The notes: generated from the letters alone by a model not told the origin. Numbered from the stretch's first letter, positions 8,951 through 17,942 are shown. The stretch is DNA of 64,000 nucleotides from JAPOUP01 sp965203605 (GCA_965203605.1 OZ241902.1:1054001-1118000); one strand, 5' to 3'. Translations and numbers: made by a program.

Positions 8951-9589
8951 TATTCGGCCTCATCACTGAAGAGAAGTTGCCTATGTGCGGCGTGTGGGTC
9001 GATTACGATACGGAACTTGGACCCAGGCTCCGTTCCTGGAAGATAGGCGTATGTTTCAAGAACCTGCAATTAAGTGATAAATTGCCGTTCAGTCCAGTTG
9101 CCGAGATCCCTGAATTTCAACTTGGATGACCCCAAGCTGCGATTTGGGCTTTCTTGTAACGCGGGGTGAGCGAAGAGAGCTTGCCGCTTTGTTCAGCTCC
9201 CACCCCGCGACCTTCCCGCCTGCCGGTATGGACATGGCTTCGACCGCGTTACGCTGACGAGGGGGTGCAGAACGTTCCCGGTTTTGTGCGCAGGCATTGA
9301 ACGCCGTCTAAAGCGATTGCGTCCTCGCGCGGGCCGGACGCTGCTGCGTGAGTCGGATGTGGAGGCTTTGCCGGGACGGTCCGACGGCACTCGTGGGACC
9401 TTGGGTGTGACGGTCCCGGCAACTGCGGCAGAGACAGCGAAACGAAGAGCAGAGCATGGTTTGCTGCGGAGGAAGACGAAACCGCATTTCCGCTACCGGC
9501 GAGTTCACGGCACCCCGAAAGCGCAGTTGTCGTTGGCGGAGAATTGTTGCGTGTGGGTGCCAGTGTCCGGGCCGTCCATCGTCAAATGG
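8951..9589. other. Gene-poor stretch at the island border
   Basis: I find no convincing gene in these roughly 640 bases. Open frames here are arginine-rich and resemble no family. An imperfect GC-rich inverted repeat around 9160-9210 (CGCGGGGTGAGC against GCTCCCACCCCGCG) could be the terminator of the catabolic operon, but no T-run follows. The stretch separates the catabolic cluster from an accessory island, and I could not recognise a tRNA or attachment repeat. Confidence 0.4.
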
Positions 9590-9620
9590 AAAAATGGTAT
9601 CATAAAATGATACCATTTTT
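9590..9620. promoter_or_regulatory. Perfect inverted repeat upstream of HTH gene
   Basis: AAAAATGGTATCAT at 9590-9603 and its exact complement at 9607-9620 flank a 3-base loop. The right arm ends in six T (9616-9621). It could be a bidirectional-type terminator that insulates the island, or an operator for the HTH protein encoded at 9703. A TATAAT -10 box lies at 9656-9661, downstream of the repeat, so the repeat is upstream of the likely transcription start. Confidence 0.6.
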
Positions 9621-9655
9621 TGTTAAATTGGTTTTCTTGATACTAGAATATGCTC

Positions 9656-9695
9656 TATAATGGAATTATATTGCAAGATAAGCTGCTACAAGGAG
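9656..9695 (+). promoter_or_regulatory. -10 box and ribosome binding site of the HTH gene
   Basis: TATAAT at 9656-9661 is a perfect -10 hexamer. The best -35 at 17-base spacing is the weak TTTCTT at 9633-9638. A strong AAGGAG at 9690-9695 sits 7 bases before the ATG at 9703. Confidence 0.5.
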
Positions 9696-9702
9696 ACAGA
9701 CC

Positions 9703-10731
9703 ATGAATGTTCAAATCCATCCCGCTATGCTTAAAACGCTGCGCAAACGCCTCCATAAGTCGCAGGAAGAGCTTGCCAAGAGTAGCGAGAAGATGCTCCA
9801 AAAGGTCAGCATCGCAACCATAAAGCGCATCGAGGCATCGGACGACGCCGAGCCGTATATGGCGACCAGAACGGTGGCGGAAAGGCTTGCAACAACCCTT
9901 GGGGTGGGCGTTGAAGAATTAGCAAGAAGGCCCGCCGCAGATGATGCTGAAGACCTGCGGGAACCATCGGGATATCGAAAGCGCAAACTGCGGATCTCGA
10001 TTGATCAGAGCAGCTGGCTTGCCTTTCGGATGGTGGAACATCGCTACGGTGTTCCCCTTCGTGGTCAGGTCGAAATGGCACCGCTTTGCATGGCGCTTCT
10101 TGCCGAGGGCAGCCTCGTCTGGCGCAGGCGGCGGCTGGCCGAAATCGATAACAAGGTGGAGGAACTCCATTCGCTGGGCGGCGGGAACTTTTCCTTCGCT
10201 AACGCTGTTTGGCGCGTGGAGGAGTTGGGCAATGGCGAAGATGAGTCGATTCGAAAGAGGGATCTGTTCGGAGAGAACATTCACGAAGAGACCTACGGTC
10301 TGGGCTACGACCCTAACGTCAATAACCCCTTCGCGGACTATCTCCGCAAACTGGGGGAGGACCTTCATAGGGCCAGCGACCAAGATGCCGAAACCCGGCC
10401 TGACCTGTCCATAGATGCCGAGGAACCGCTGAAACCGTCCGGCTTTCCGGATTTCATGATTGGTTCGCGTGAGCTTTCGGAACTCACGAACCACGACGTG
10501 AATGCAGCCTATGCGATCGCCTTCGGCCATGCCCGAATCTCTGAAATCCCGGACGAACTGCTTGGTGAGGGATGCGCCCCAGAATGCGCGAAATGGCTCG
10601 TTTCCCGTATTCCTGATGCGGAGCTTGCCGAACTAAAGGCGGAGGACAAGCGTTGGTGGGACGAGTTTCTTGGGGATTGCGCCAGTCCGGCAGAAGTGTC
10701 CAGTGAAACAGGGGAGCGCGAAAATGGCTGA
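9703..10731 (+). CDS. XRE-type HTH protein with large C-terminal domain
   Basis: A 342-residue protein. Residues 8-70 form an XRE-like helix-turn-helix: LKTLRKRLHKSQEELAK, then a recognition helix with VSIATIKRIE. The remaining 270 residues are rich in charged residues and match no domain I know. Strong promoter and RBS elements precede it, and it overlaps the DUF4258 gene by 8 bases. The layout (an HTH protein coupled to a small DUF4258 protein) resembles regulatory or toxin-antitoxin-like pairs, but the order and sizes are unusual. The function is unassigned. Confidence 0.7.
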   Translation: MNVQIHPAMLKTLRKRLHKSQEELAKSSEKMLQKVSIATIKRIEASDDAEPYMATRTVAERLATTLGVGVEELARRPAADDAEDLREPSGYRKRKLRISIDQSSWLAFRMVEHRYGVPLRGQVEMAPLCMALLAEGSLVWRRRRLAEIDNKVEELHSLGGGNFSFANAVWRVEELGNGEDESIRKRDLFGENIHEETYGLGYDPNVNNPFADYLRKLGEDLHRASDQDAETRPDLSIDAEEPLKPSGFPDFMIGSRELSELTNHDVNAAYAIAFGHARISEIPDELLGEGCAPECAKWLVSRIPDAELAELKAEDKRWWDEFLGDCASPAEVSSETGERENG

Positions 10732-11014
10732 CCTTCAATTTACCGACCACGCGGAAGTGCGGATGCGCCAGCGAGGCTACCGGAAGTCTGACATCGGTTT
10801 GCTGCTCAATGTGGCGACGCGTCTTTCCGACGACGCGTTCTTCCTGAGCGACAAAGACGTGGCCCGCGAGGTCGAGCTGCGACGGAGTGAAATACAGGAT
10901 CTCGAACGCATGCGCGGAACCAGGCTTGTGGTCGTGGGGAAAACCGTTGTCACCGTCCACCACGCTGAGCGGAAACGGTCCCGGAAATGCGGCGGCAGGC
11001 GGAGAGGCATGTGA
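10724..11014 (+). CDS. DUF4258-like small protein
   Basis: A 96-residue basic protein beginning MADLQFTDHAEVRMRQRGY. The F-T-x-H-A-x-x-R-M-x-x-R-G pattern followed by a conserved VVVGKTVVTVHH strand pair is typical of DUF4258, a fold related to small ribonuclease toxins. The ATG at 10724 overlaps the HTH gene stop, so the two are co-translated. The last 15 residues are very basic. A toxin role is possible but not shown. Confidence 0.6.
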   Translation: MADLQFTDHAEVRMRQRGYRKSDIGLLLNVATRLSDDAFFLSDKDVAREVELRRSEIQDLERMRGTRLVVVGKTVVTVHHAERKRSRKCGGRRRGM

Positions 11015-11053
11015 TGTATGGCGCGGTCTCTTGACGGCGGTCACTCAAAAAAC

Positions 11054-11106
11054 TTGACAAGAAATGTGTATTGTTTCTTGACACCGAAAAAAACGTGACA
11101 TATTTT
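11054..11106 (+). promoter_or_regulatory. Consensus promoter with dyad operator upstream of merR-like gene
   Basis: TTGACA at 11078-11083 and TATTTT at 11101-11106 are separated by 17 bases, a near-consensus sigma-70 promoter. A second TTGACA sits at 11054-11059. CAAGAAA at 11058-11064 and TTTCTTG at 11074-11080 form an inverted repeat with a 9-base spacer that overlaps the -35 region. This is a plausible operator for autoregulation by the MerR-like product encoded at 11156. Confidence 0.6.
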
Positions 11107-11155
11107 CTGTATCGTTTAGCGACGTAAAGTCAGGAGACGTTCAGGTGAAACGGGC

Positions 11156-11500
11156 ATGACACTAGCCGAACTCGCGGCCTGTTTGGGTGTGCCGCCCCGT
11201 CAGGTGCGCTTCATGATCGCCGAGGGCATTCTGCCGCCGGCGACACGCACGGGGCGGTCAGCGGACGCCTATGACGAGACGCATTTGGTAAAGGGCCAAC
11301 GGTATCTGGCCTTGCACCGTCTGGGTATGAAGCCCGGTTCGATCCGGGTGCTGATGGCCTTCGAAGATGCAACGCCGATCCTGCAGGAGCATGGCGTGGA
11401 ATTGAGGGTCGATCCGAACGTGTCGCCTGAGGAACTGGACTTGGACGCCATCTTGGAAGCGGTTCGGGCGGCGCTTCGGACCTACATGAACAGGAGATAG
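11156..11500 (+). CDS. MerR-like transcriptional regulator
   Basis: A 114-residue protein with an N-terminal winged HTH of the MerR type: LAACLGVPPRQVRFMIAEGILPP, then an arginine-rich wing and the QRYLALHRLGMKPGSIRVLM helix. The short C-terminal region has no Cys cluster, so a metal sensor is unlikely. It starts the operon and ends 3 bases before the VIT-vWA gene. The dyad in its own promoter suggests autoregulation of the whole operon. Confidence 0.78.
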   Translation: MTLAELAACLGVPPRQVRFMIAEGILPPATRTGRSADAYDETHLVKGQRYLALHRLGMKPGSIRVLMAFEDATPILQEHGVELRVDPNVSPEELDLDAILEAVRAALRTYMNRR

Positions 11501-11503
11501 AGA

Positions 11504-13540
11504 ATGCAGCAAACCCCACTATGCCATCAACTTGAAACGCTCCATGACGGATTGACGACGTTCCGCCATGGTGAGCCGGTGCCATCGCCGCTTCTGACCA
11601 CCCAAATCAATGTCCGCGTCATGGCGGGCCTTGCGATCGTCACGACGGTTCGCCGCTTTCGCAACGCCGAAGACTCGCCTATCGAGGCGGTGTTGACCTT
11701 TCCTGTCGGCTTTGACGCTGTCGTGACCGGCTTGATCGCCACAGTCGACGGACGGCGCCTGATCGGTACCGCTAAAGAGGCATCGGAAGCACGCGACGAT
11801 TATGAAGACGCCCTTGACGAGGGACGGTTGGGTGTGCTGCACGAGGAGGCGCTGCGGGGTATACACGTGCTTTCGGTCGGTGCCTTGCGCCCGAGCGGCA
11901 AGGTTGAGGTGGAATTGCAGCAGGTGGTTCCGCTTGCCGATGCGGGAGGTGTTCCGTTTCTGCGCCTTCCCATGACTGCAGGCCATATCTATGGTGCGTC
12001 GCCCCTTCTGCCGTCGGACGATCTGGCGACGGCGGTGGGAGTGCGTCACGAGGCCGTGCTGATGGTATCGACGGATCAGGGGCGTGCGGTGATGGATGGG
12101 CGCATTCTTGCGCCAGACCAGTCCAACGAAATCCTTCTGGACCGTGCGGTCGAACTGCGAATCGAGGGCGGCGCCTTCGGGACGCTTGGTGGCCGTTCCG
12201 CGGATGGAAGGGCCGTCGAGCTTTCGTTCGAGGCGGCTCAGAGCGGCGAGGCCATGCTCGACGTACACGTGATTGTCGACCGCTCCGGCTCGACAGGAAG
12301 CACGGTCGGCGACGGGACGACTTCCGTCTGGCAGGCGATGCGCGATGGGCTTGTTTGGGAGCTGTCGCGGCTGCATCCTACCGACCGCGTCACGCTCTGG
12401 CAGTTCGACAATGAATGCGAGTGCATTGGATCAGCTACGGGCGAAGCCTGTTCGAAGCTTGCAGCGAGGCTCGATGGCCCGCGCGGCGGTACAGAACTTG
12501 GGGAGGCGGTCCGGGCGGCCATTGGTTCGGGCGCCAAGGATGTCCTCGTCCTGACCGATGGGCAGACTTGGGCACACATCGTTGACGACCTGAAGGCGGA
12601 ACGCCTGCGCATCTCCGCCATCCTTGCTGGGCCTGGCAGCCTCGACGCGAACATCGGACACCTTTGCGCATTGACGGGCGGTCAGGTTCTCTACGCACCG
12701 GGTCGTGACGTGGGTGCTGCTCTGCGATCCGCATTCGCAGGCCTTCGATTTTCCACGGCGGCGACAGAAGGGCGAGCGCTGAATGGCAAACCGGATTGGC
12801 TGGCAGTTCGCCGCGGCGGGGTTGCGATTCAGGCATTTTGGTCAAACGTCGATGGTCGTGAGGCGGATTCAGCGGGTGTCGCCGTTGGTCGCTTTGCGGC
12901 AGCCCTGGCATTACCGCTTCTTGAAGCCAAGGCGGGCGAGGCGTGGGCCAAGGATCATTGCCTGTGCACTCATTCCACGAGTCTTGTACTCGTCGATGAC
13001 GCGGGCGAGGCGACCGAAGGCCTTTCCCAACTGCGCAAGGTGCCTTTGATGGCATTGAATAAAGAACTCGTTGGAAAGTCGTATCGCTCCGCGAGAGCAG
13101 TATCGATGAGTCGGTCTATCGGTCAGACATCAAAGGCTCCGGAAGATGTTATCGGATCATATGCCTTTAGAACTGGTCCGCGCACTTTTGAAAGCTTGCC
13201 GATTCACCTTGGCGATCTGGATTCTCCATCAAACGCCATGCATCAAGACTTCGATGCTGCAACCGCACTGTTCGCGAACATCGCTTGGGACGCGCATGGC
13301 GACGACTTCCTGGAAGGCGATCTAACTGGACTATCAAATAGGCAGACGGCGGCGGTTGAGCAGCTGGCCGCTGGTATCCTGAGTGACAGCCGCTGGAAGG
13401 CCGCGTCAACCGAAGAGCGCAACAACGCCTCGATTTTCGCCTTGGGACTGATTGCCCGCCGGACGGGTGACCGGCTCGCTATGCGCTTCGCGAGGCGGGC
13501 CCTCAAAGGAGCCCCGAAATGGGTGCTGGCGCTGGCATAG
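11504..13540 (+). CDS. VIT domain plus von Willebrand A domain protein
   Basis: A 678-residue protein without a signal peptide. Residues about 20-145 form a VIT domain (FPVGFDAVVTGLIATVDGR, then EEALRGIHVLSVGALRPSGKVEVEL read in part), as in inter-alpha-trypsin inhibitor heavy chains. A vWA domain begins near residue 250 with an intact MIDAS DRSGS at 259-263 and a VLVLTDGQ strand later. About 250 further residues are unassigned. Bacterial VIT-vWA proteins are usually exported or membrane-linked adhesive or complex-assembly factors; here the lack of a signal suggests an intracellular or co-complex role. It is the largest product of the operon. Confidence 0.85.
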   Translation: MQQTPLCHQLETLHDGLTTFRHGEPVPSPLLTTQINVRVMAGLAIVTTVRRFRNAEDSPIEAVLTFPVGFDAVVTGLIATVDGRRLIGTAKEASEARDDYEDALDEGRLGVLHEEALRGIHVLSVGALRPSGKVEVELQQVVPLADAGGVPFLRLPMTAGHIYGASPLLPSDDLATAVGVRHEAVLMVSTDQGRAVMDGRILAPDQSNEILLDRAVELRIEGGAFGTLGGRSADGRAVELSFEAAQSGEAMLDVHVIVDRSGSTGSTVGDGTTSVWQAMRDGLVWELSRLHPTDRVTLWQFDNECECIGSATGEACSKLAARLDGPRGGTELGEAVRAAIGSGAKDVLVLTDGQTWAHIVDDLKAERLRISAILAGPGSLDANIGHLCALTGGQVLYAPGRDVGAALRSAFAGLRFSTAATEGRALNGKPDWLAVRRGGVAIQAFWSNVDGREADSAGVAVGRFAAALALPLLEAKAGEAWAKDHCLCTHSTSLVLVDDAGEATEGLSQLRKVPLMALNKELVGKSYRSARAVSMSRSIGQTSKAPEDVIGSYAFRTGPRTFESLPIHLGDLDSPSNAMHQDFDAATALFANIAWDAHGDDFLEGDLTGLSNRQTAAVEQLAAGILSDSRWKAASTEERNNASIFALGLIARRTGDRLAMRFARRALKGAPKWVLALA

Positions 13541-13578
13541 AGTCTTGCCGGGAGGTCACAGGCGTCCGCGAAAAGGAC

Positions 13579-15108
13579 ATGTCAAGTCGGAACGGTGCAT
13601 TTCAGAGATTCGGTGAGCGGATCATGGGAGTGTTCAGGATGTTGTGGAACAGGATATGGCAGGGCAGGGGGTTCTATGCGGACCCTGACGCTTTTCCGAC
13701 ATTGGATGTAGACGCCATCGGGCGTGGCATGAGGCTTGAGCGACGCGGCACTCGGGACGGCATGTCGGGGCTTCCGAGCCCCGGCGCCGTAAGCCTGTCG
13801 GAAGCCGAGCGGGAGGTTGTCGCGAGAATCGGCGACCTTCGAAAGAAGGGACTCGCGCATTATGACCTCCAGATCGATGCCTATGCGAGCAGAATCCGGG
13901 GAGTGCGCGGAGAGCGCGAGAACGTCGAGGTTGAGGCTGGCCAGTTCAGGACGGCACTCGAAGTCGAGAGCCAGCGTTGCGCCAACCACCTCTACAATGC
14001 GATTGAGCTGGTGATGGGCCATCATGCTCGGGTCGAAGCATATCGCAGAAGGCACCGTCTGGTCGGCCCTCCCGACGAACCCAAGAACGCTGTCTATATG
14101 ATCGGTTTCATCCTGATCGTGTTCGTGATCGAGGTCGCGCTGAGCGGCACGCTGTTTGCCGACAAGAACATGATGGGGCTTGTCGGCGGCATGGGCATCG
14201 CGATTGTCATCTCGGGCGTGAACGTCGTGGCCTGCCTGCTTTGCGGCCTCGGAACGCGCTACGTCAACCTGCGTTCACCGGGAAGCAAGCTTTTTGGAGG
14301 GATGGCGTTTCTGCTGTTTCTCGGGATCTTTGTGGGATTGAACCTGACCGTAGCCCATTTCCGGGATGCGCTGGAGTTGCACGAATGGGACGAAGCGGCG
14401 TTCCAGGCCATCATCAGCCTTCGCGAGAACGTTCTCGGCATCGATTCCTTCAATTCATGGATAGTGGCTGCTTTCGGTGGTATCGTGAGCGTCATTTCCT
14501 TCATCGAAGGCCTCATCTGGTATGACCGGCACCCCGGATTCAACCGGACCTTTAACGCGCTGCAAGATGCCGTTCGGGGCTACGCCAGACAATACGGGCA
14601 GGCTCAGGACCAGCTTGAGGAAGTCTTCGCCAATGCCCGCGACGGCCTCAAGGGACATGCCCGGAGAATGCGGGCAGGCATTCAATCGGCCGTGGATGCC
14701 GTCGAACATCGGTCAACGCTGACTCGGCAACTCGACATGTTCCTTGAGGACTGTGACCGGGCGGTGAACCTGCTGCACGCCCGTTACCGCGACAGCAACA
14801 TCGCGGCGCGGACGGAGCCGCCACCAAAGCACTTCGATGAGGAATTCAGCTACGGGGAACGGTCGCATCGCGGCCATGCACCGCGGGTCGACACTCTGGA
14901 AGCCAAGGCTGAAATCGAAAAGGTCGATCAGATCGTCGAAAGTGGCGTCAGCGACATCCTGCGAACCCGCGAACGCGCAATCTCCGCGTTCCCCACGGTG
15001 CGTCAGCTTAGGGACCGACTCCATGGGTCGTCAATTTATGGAGCATCTGGGTGCGGCGTCGACAAGACGTCGGATGGCGCGGCGAACGTAAGGAGTGTGG
15101 ACGGATGA
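13579..15108 (+). CDS. Four-TM coiled-coil membrane protein of unknown function
   Basis: About 509 residues from the ATG at 13579; an in-frame ATG at 13519 overlapping the previous gene is also possible. An N-terminal soluble part with a helical, charged segment (about 70-165) is followed by hydrophobic segments near 170-190, 200-222, 237-258 and 295-315, then a long helical C-terminal region. No family is recognised. It overlaps the next gene by ATGA. The topology, with two long helical cytoplasmic or periplasmic arms around a four-TM core, suggests a scaffold of the membrane complex encoded by this operon. Confidence 0.7.
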   Translation: MSSRNGAFQRFGERIMGVFRMLWNRIWQGRGFYADPDAFPTLDVDAIGRGMRLERRGTRDGMSGLPSPGAVSLSEAEREVVARIGDLRKKGLAHYDLQIDAYASRIRGVRGERENVEVEAGQFRTALEVESQRCANHLYNAIELVMGHHARVEAYRRRHRLVGPPDEPKNAVYMIGFILIVFVIEVALSGTLFADKNMMGLVGGMGIAIVISGVNVVACLLCGLGTRYVNLRSPGSKLFGGMAFLLFLGIFVGLNLTVAHFRDALELHEWDEAAFQAIISLRENVLGIDSFNSWIVAAFGGIVSVISFIEGLIWYDRHPGFNRTFNALQDAVRGYARQYGQAQDQLEEVFANARDGLKGHARRMRAGIQSAVDAVEHRSTLTRQLDMFLEDCDRAVNLLHARYRDSNIAARTEPPPKHFDEEFSYGERSHRGHAPRVDTLEAKAEIEKVDQIVESGVSDILRTRERAISAFPTVRQLRDRLHGSSIYGASGCGVDKTSDGAANVRSVDG

Positions 15109-15905
15109 GACGTCTCGGAGAGTCCGACAGATCAATTCGATCAGGGACCGTTCTCGGCGCCTTGATGATTCTTGTTGCGTTCGCTGCGCTGGGCGCGATC
15201 GCTCTCAATGCCTTTGATCGGGTCCGCAGCCCCGGGCTTGATGGGGATCTGTGCCCAGCTGACGGTCCGGTGGCCCACCTTGCCATCCTGCTTGACACGA
15301 CCGACCCTCTGGTGCCTGCGCAGCACCAGCGAACCCGCCAGATCCTCGACATGAAGATCGCTGACGTTCCAGTCGGCACCCGCGTCAGCTTCTCCACCGT
15401 GAACCCGGATCCCGGCATCCGGGAGCGTGCGTTCAGGAGCGTCTGCAAGCCCCCCTCGGAAGACGACGTATCCATCCTGACAGAAAACCCGCGCATGGTG
15501 CAGGAGAGGTATCAGGAGCAGTTTCTTGATCCGATTGATGATGCTATATCCCGCCTCCTGAAGGTTCCTGAGGCAGCAAGCTCTCCCATCATGGAAAGCC
15601 TTCAGGAGTTCGCCAGCCGAATCCGCGGGTTCACGACCACGGATCGGCCACGCGAACTGGTGATCATGTCCGATCTCATGCAGCACAGCCCCGCCTTCAG
15701 CTTCTATCGAGGGGAAGACTGGAACTCATTCTACCATGCGAACGGTCCTGAGCGGTTCGGTCTCGCCTTCAGCAATGCCGCCATCACAGTGCTTCGGCTC
15801 CCACGCGTCGTCGACATGGCCCCTGTCGTGGATGACTTCTGGGTGCGATATCTTATGCTTCAGGGCTTCGGCGATATCAATGTCATCTCGGTTGGGGATC
15901 TTTGA
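15105..15905 (+). CDS. Membrane-anchored vWA-like protein
   Basis: A 266-residue protein with a single TM near residues 15-35. The next segment, VAHLAILLDTTDPL, resembles the first strand and metal loop of a vWA fold, but the MIDAS is degenerate (DTTDP instead of DxSxS). Later, PRELVIMSDLMQHS resembles the TDG-type strand. The ATG overlaps the upstream stop. The bulk of the protein probably lies outside the cytoplasm. It may pair with the VIT-vWA protein of the same operon. Confidence 0.65.
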   Translation: MRRLGESDRSIRSGTVLGALMILVAFAALGAIALNAFDRVRSPGLDGDLCPADGPVAHLAILLDTTDPLVPAQHQRTRQILDMKIADVPVGTRVSFSTVNPDPGIRERAFRSVCKPPSEDDVSILTENPRMVQERYQEQFLDPIDDAISRLLKVPEAASSPIMESLQEFASRIRGFTTTDRPRELVIMSDLMQHSPAFSFYRGEDWNSFYHANGPERFGLAFSNAAITVLRLPRVVDMAPVVDDFWVRYLMLQGFGDINVISVGDL

Positions 15906-15907
15906 CC

Positions 15908-16873
15908 ATGGCGATTCGTCCGGAGTCTCGCCGAACGGCACCCCTTGACCGGGAATGGACGGACACGGCCGTCCTCGTCGGTGCCTTTCTGCTCGGCATT
16001 GGCTCCAGCCTGACCCTCAGGGTCGGCGAATTGCCTGCTTGGCTGCCCGCGCTCACGTCCGGTGCCGTCGTCGTCTCCTACGCGGCCATCGCCTTCGCGT
16101 CAGGGCGAGCCCGTCTGGAGCCCGACCAGACTGGCGACAACGCTTACTATCTGGGTTTTGTGCTGACACTGACGTCGCTAGCCTGGACGCTCTACGAACT
16201 CGGGCCGAAGTCAGCGGGCATGGAACACGTGATATCGGGCTTCGGGGTTGCCCTCTCTTCGACCATTGTAGGCGTAATTGTCCGTGTCATCCTGCTGCAG
16301 TATCGCGTGGATCTCGTCGCTCGAGAAAAGGAGGCGCGGTTTCAGCTGAACGACGCGATGCGCCGCTTTCATGTAGAGGTCGAGGATGTCGTACGGAGCA
16401 CAAAGCTTCTCGGTGCCGAGATCCGGCAGTCGCTCGATGAACATCACCGCCGTATGGCGGAAAGCTCCGGCGCATCCGCCGACGTATTCAGGCGCAGCCT
16501 TGAAGAGACGGCCAAGGCGATGTCCGAGGGTACGGGTGGCCTGCGGACCGAAATCAGGCGCTGCATCGACGAGATGTCGCTGGCCCACACTGAGAACAGG
16601 AAGCGCGAGGTCGCGATGATGGAGGAAGCCGCGACCTCCATGCAGGCGGCGATCGGCTCGATCGCAGGAACGCTCGAAAGAAGCATGGGCGAAGTCGAGG
16701 CGAAAATGGCGAAGGCATCGGATATGACTGTCCGGATCAACGCGGCTATGGAAAGCATGACGAAGCGGTTGGAGCGCTCCGTCCGGCAGGTTTCGGGAAC
16801 CGGAATGACGTGGTGGAGAATCTTCGGGCTTCTAAACCGCAGCAGAGAGGGTGGTCGCGATCAAAATGAATGA
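15908..16873 (+). CDS. Multi-TM coiled-coil protein, MotA/TolQ/ZorA-like in layout
   Basis: A 321-residue protein with about four hydrophobic segments in the first 130 residues, ending with a glycine/alanine-rich pair containing GFGVALSSTIVGVIVRVIL. That pattern resembles the TM3-TM4 region of MotA, ExbB, TolQ and ZorA. The rest (about 135-300) is a long charged helical region of coiled-coil type. The next gene encodes a one-TM OmpA-domain protein, as in motAB and zorAB. TTG at 15902 is an alternative start. The relationship to the proton-channel family is inferred from layout and needs a profile search. Confidence 0.62.
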   Translation: MAIRPESRRTAPLDREWTDTAVLVGAFLLGIGSSLTLRVGELPAWLPALTSGAVVVSYAAIAFASGRARLEPDQTGDNAYYLGFVLTLTSLAWTLYELGPKSAGMEHVISGFGVALSSTIVGVIVRVILLQYRVDLVAREKEARFQLNDAMRRFHVEVEDVVRSTKLLGAEIRQSLDEHHRRMAESSGASADVFRRSLEETAKAMSEGTGGLRTEIRRCIDEMSLAHTENRKREVAMMEEAATSMQAAIGSIAGTLERSMGEVEAKMAKASDMTVRINAAMESMTKRLERSVRQVSGTGMTWWRIFGLLNRSREGGRDQNE

Positions 16874-17942
16874 TGTGCTGATCGATAAAGATGCAAGCTA
16901 CCGTCGGGGCACGATTATGGGACTCACCGCAGCAGAAGCGTTCATGCTGATATGCTTCGCCCTGTTGCTGTTGCTTACATTGGGTCTTCGGGCGGGTGAT
17001 GCTGGACGGGACGAATCCGGACGGGATCGGGATTTCGTTCGTCCTATCGCATCGCAGCCTCGATTTCTTGAGCCCGGCCGGCCGGGTGTTGTCACGGAAG
17101 TCACCGAGCGCACGGATGCTGCCCGAGAGGCTTCCGAAAGCGAGACCATGGCGACGCGAAGGGCGAAAGGCCTCGAACTGGAAGCCCGGTTCGGAACCTT
17201 GGACCTGGATATTATGGAGCACCGATTGCGGCTCATGGACAACGATCGGCTTCGGACGCTGCTCGAGAGCGTGCAGGATCTCTCCGAAGACGAACTCCTG
17301 AAGCTCACGGATCTGGTCTCGACAGAGGATTTGGCAAAGAGGCTTCAGGATATTGAGGCATACGAACGGATCGGATTGACGCCGGAAGAGGTCATGCGGT
17401 TGCAATCCCAGGGGAGACGCGCCGATGATTCACGCCGGAAACCCGAGTTGACGGGGGCCGATGTGGCGAGCCAGCTTCGCGCCAAAGTCGGCAACAGGAT
17501 AAAGGATCTCGGCTGCCGAATCCTCGATGACGGCCACGTGATCTGCCCAGAAAGCGTTTCGTTCAACGCTGGTTCCGCTACGATCCAGCCCGCCTTTGAC
17601 AGGGTGCTCCAGGATTTCTGCCGCCTTTGGTTCGAAGTTCTGCACGGGGAAAGTCGCCACATCGAGACGGTGCGGATTGAGGGCCACGCTTCTTCCGAAT
17701 TCGGCGACCTGACACAGCGGCAGGCTTTCGACGCAAATTTGGACCTGAGCCAGCGGCGCGCCTCCGCAGTGCTTAGGAAATGCCTCGATTATGGCGGCCA
17801 CGACAGGATCACCGAATGGGCGCGCAGCAGAATTGCAGCAGTCGGATATTCATCGGCTCGCCCCGTCGTCCGAAACGGGGCTGAAGACCGGCAGGCTTCA
17901 CGTCGCGTCGTCTTCGCGATCGACATGAGGTCGGAAGAATAA
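16866..17942 (+). CDS. One-TM OmpA-domain protein, MotB/ZorB-like
   Basis: A 358-residue protein. A basic N-terminus leads into a TM near residues 19-43 (GLTAAEAFMLICFALL), with an acidic residue, Glu24, at the start of the TM where MotB-type stators carry their proton-accepting Asp. A helical linker of about 170 residues follows. Residues about 225-355 form an OmpA-like peptidoglycan-binding domain with the motifs VRIEGHASSE, NLDLSQRRA and a terminal RRVVF. The gene overlaps the previous one by 8 bases. It probably tethers the complex to the cell wall. Confidence 0.78.
   Translation: MNDVLIDKDASYRRGTIMGLTAAEAFMLICFALLLLLTLGLRAGDAGRDESGRDRDFVRPIASQPRFLEPGRPGVVTEVTERTDAAREASESETMATRRAKGLELEARFGTLDLDIMEHRLRLMDNDRLRTLLESVQDLSEDELLKLTDLVSTEDLAKRLQDIEAYERIGLTPEEVMRLQSQGRRADDSRRKPELTGADVASQLRAKVGNRIKDLGCRILDDGHVICPESVSFNAGSATIQPAFDRVLQDFCRLWFEVLHGESRHIETVRIEGHASSEFGDLTQRQAFDANLDLSQRRASAVLRKCLDYGGHDRITEWARSRIAAVGYSSARPVVRNGAEDRQASRRVVFAIDMRSEE

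Noticed and set aside
9284..9610. 108-codon plus-strand frame at the island border
   Set aside because: It is arginine-rich, has no ribosome binding site or family pattern, and ends inside the inverted repeat at 9590.
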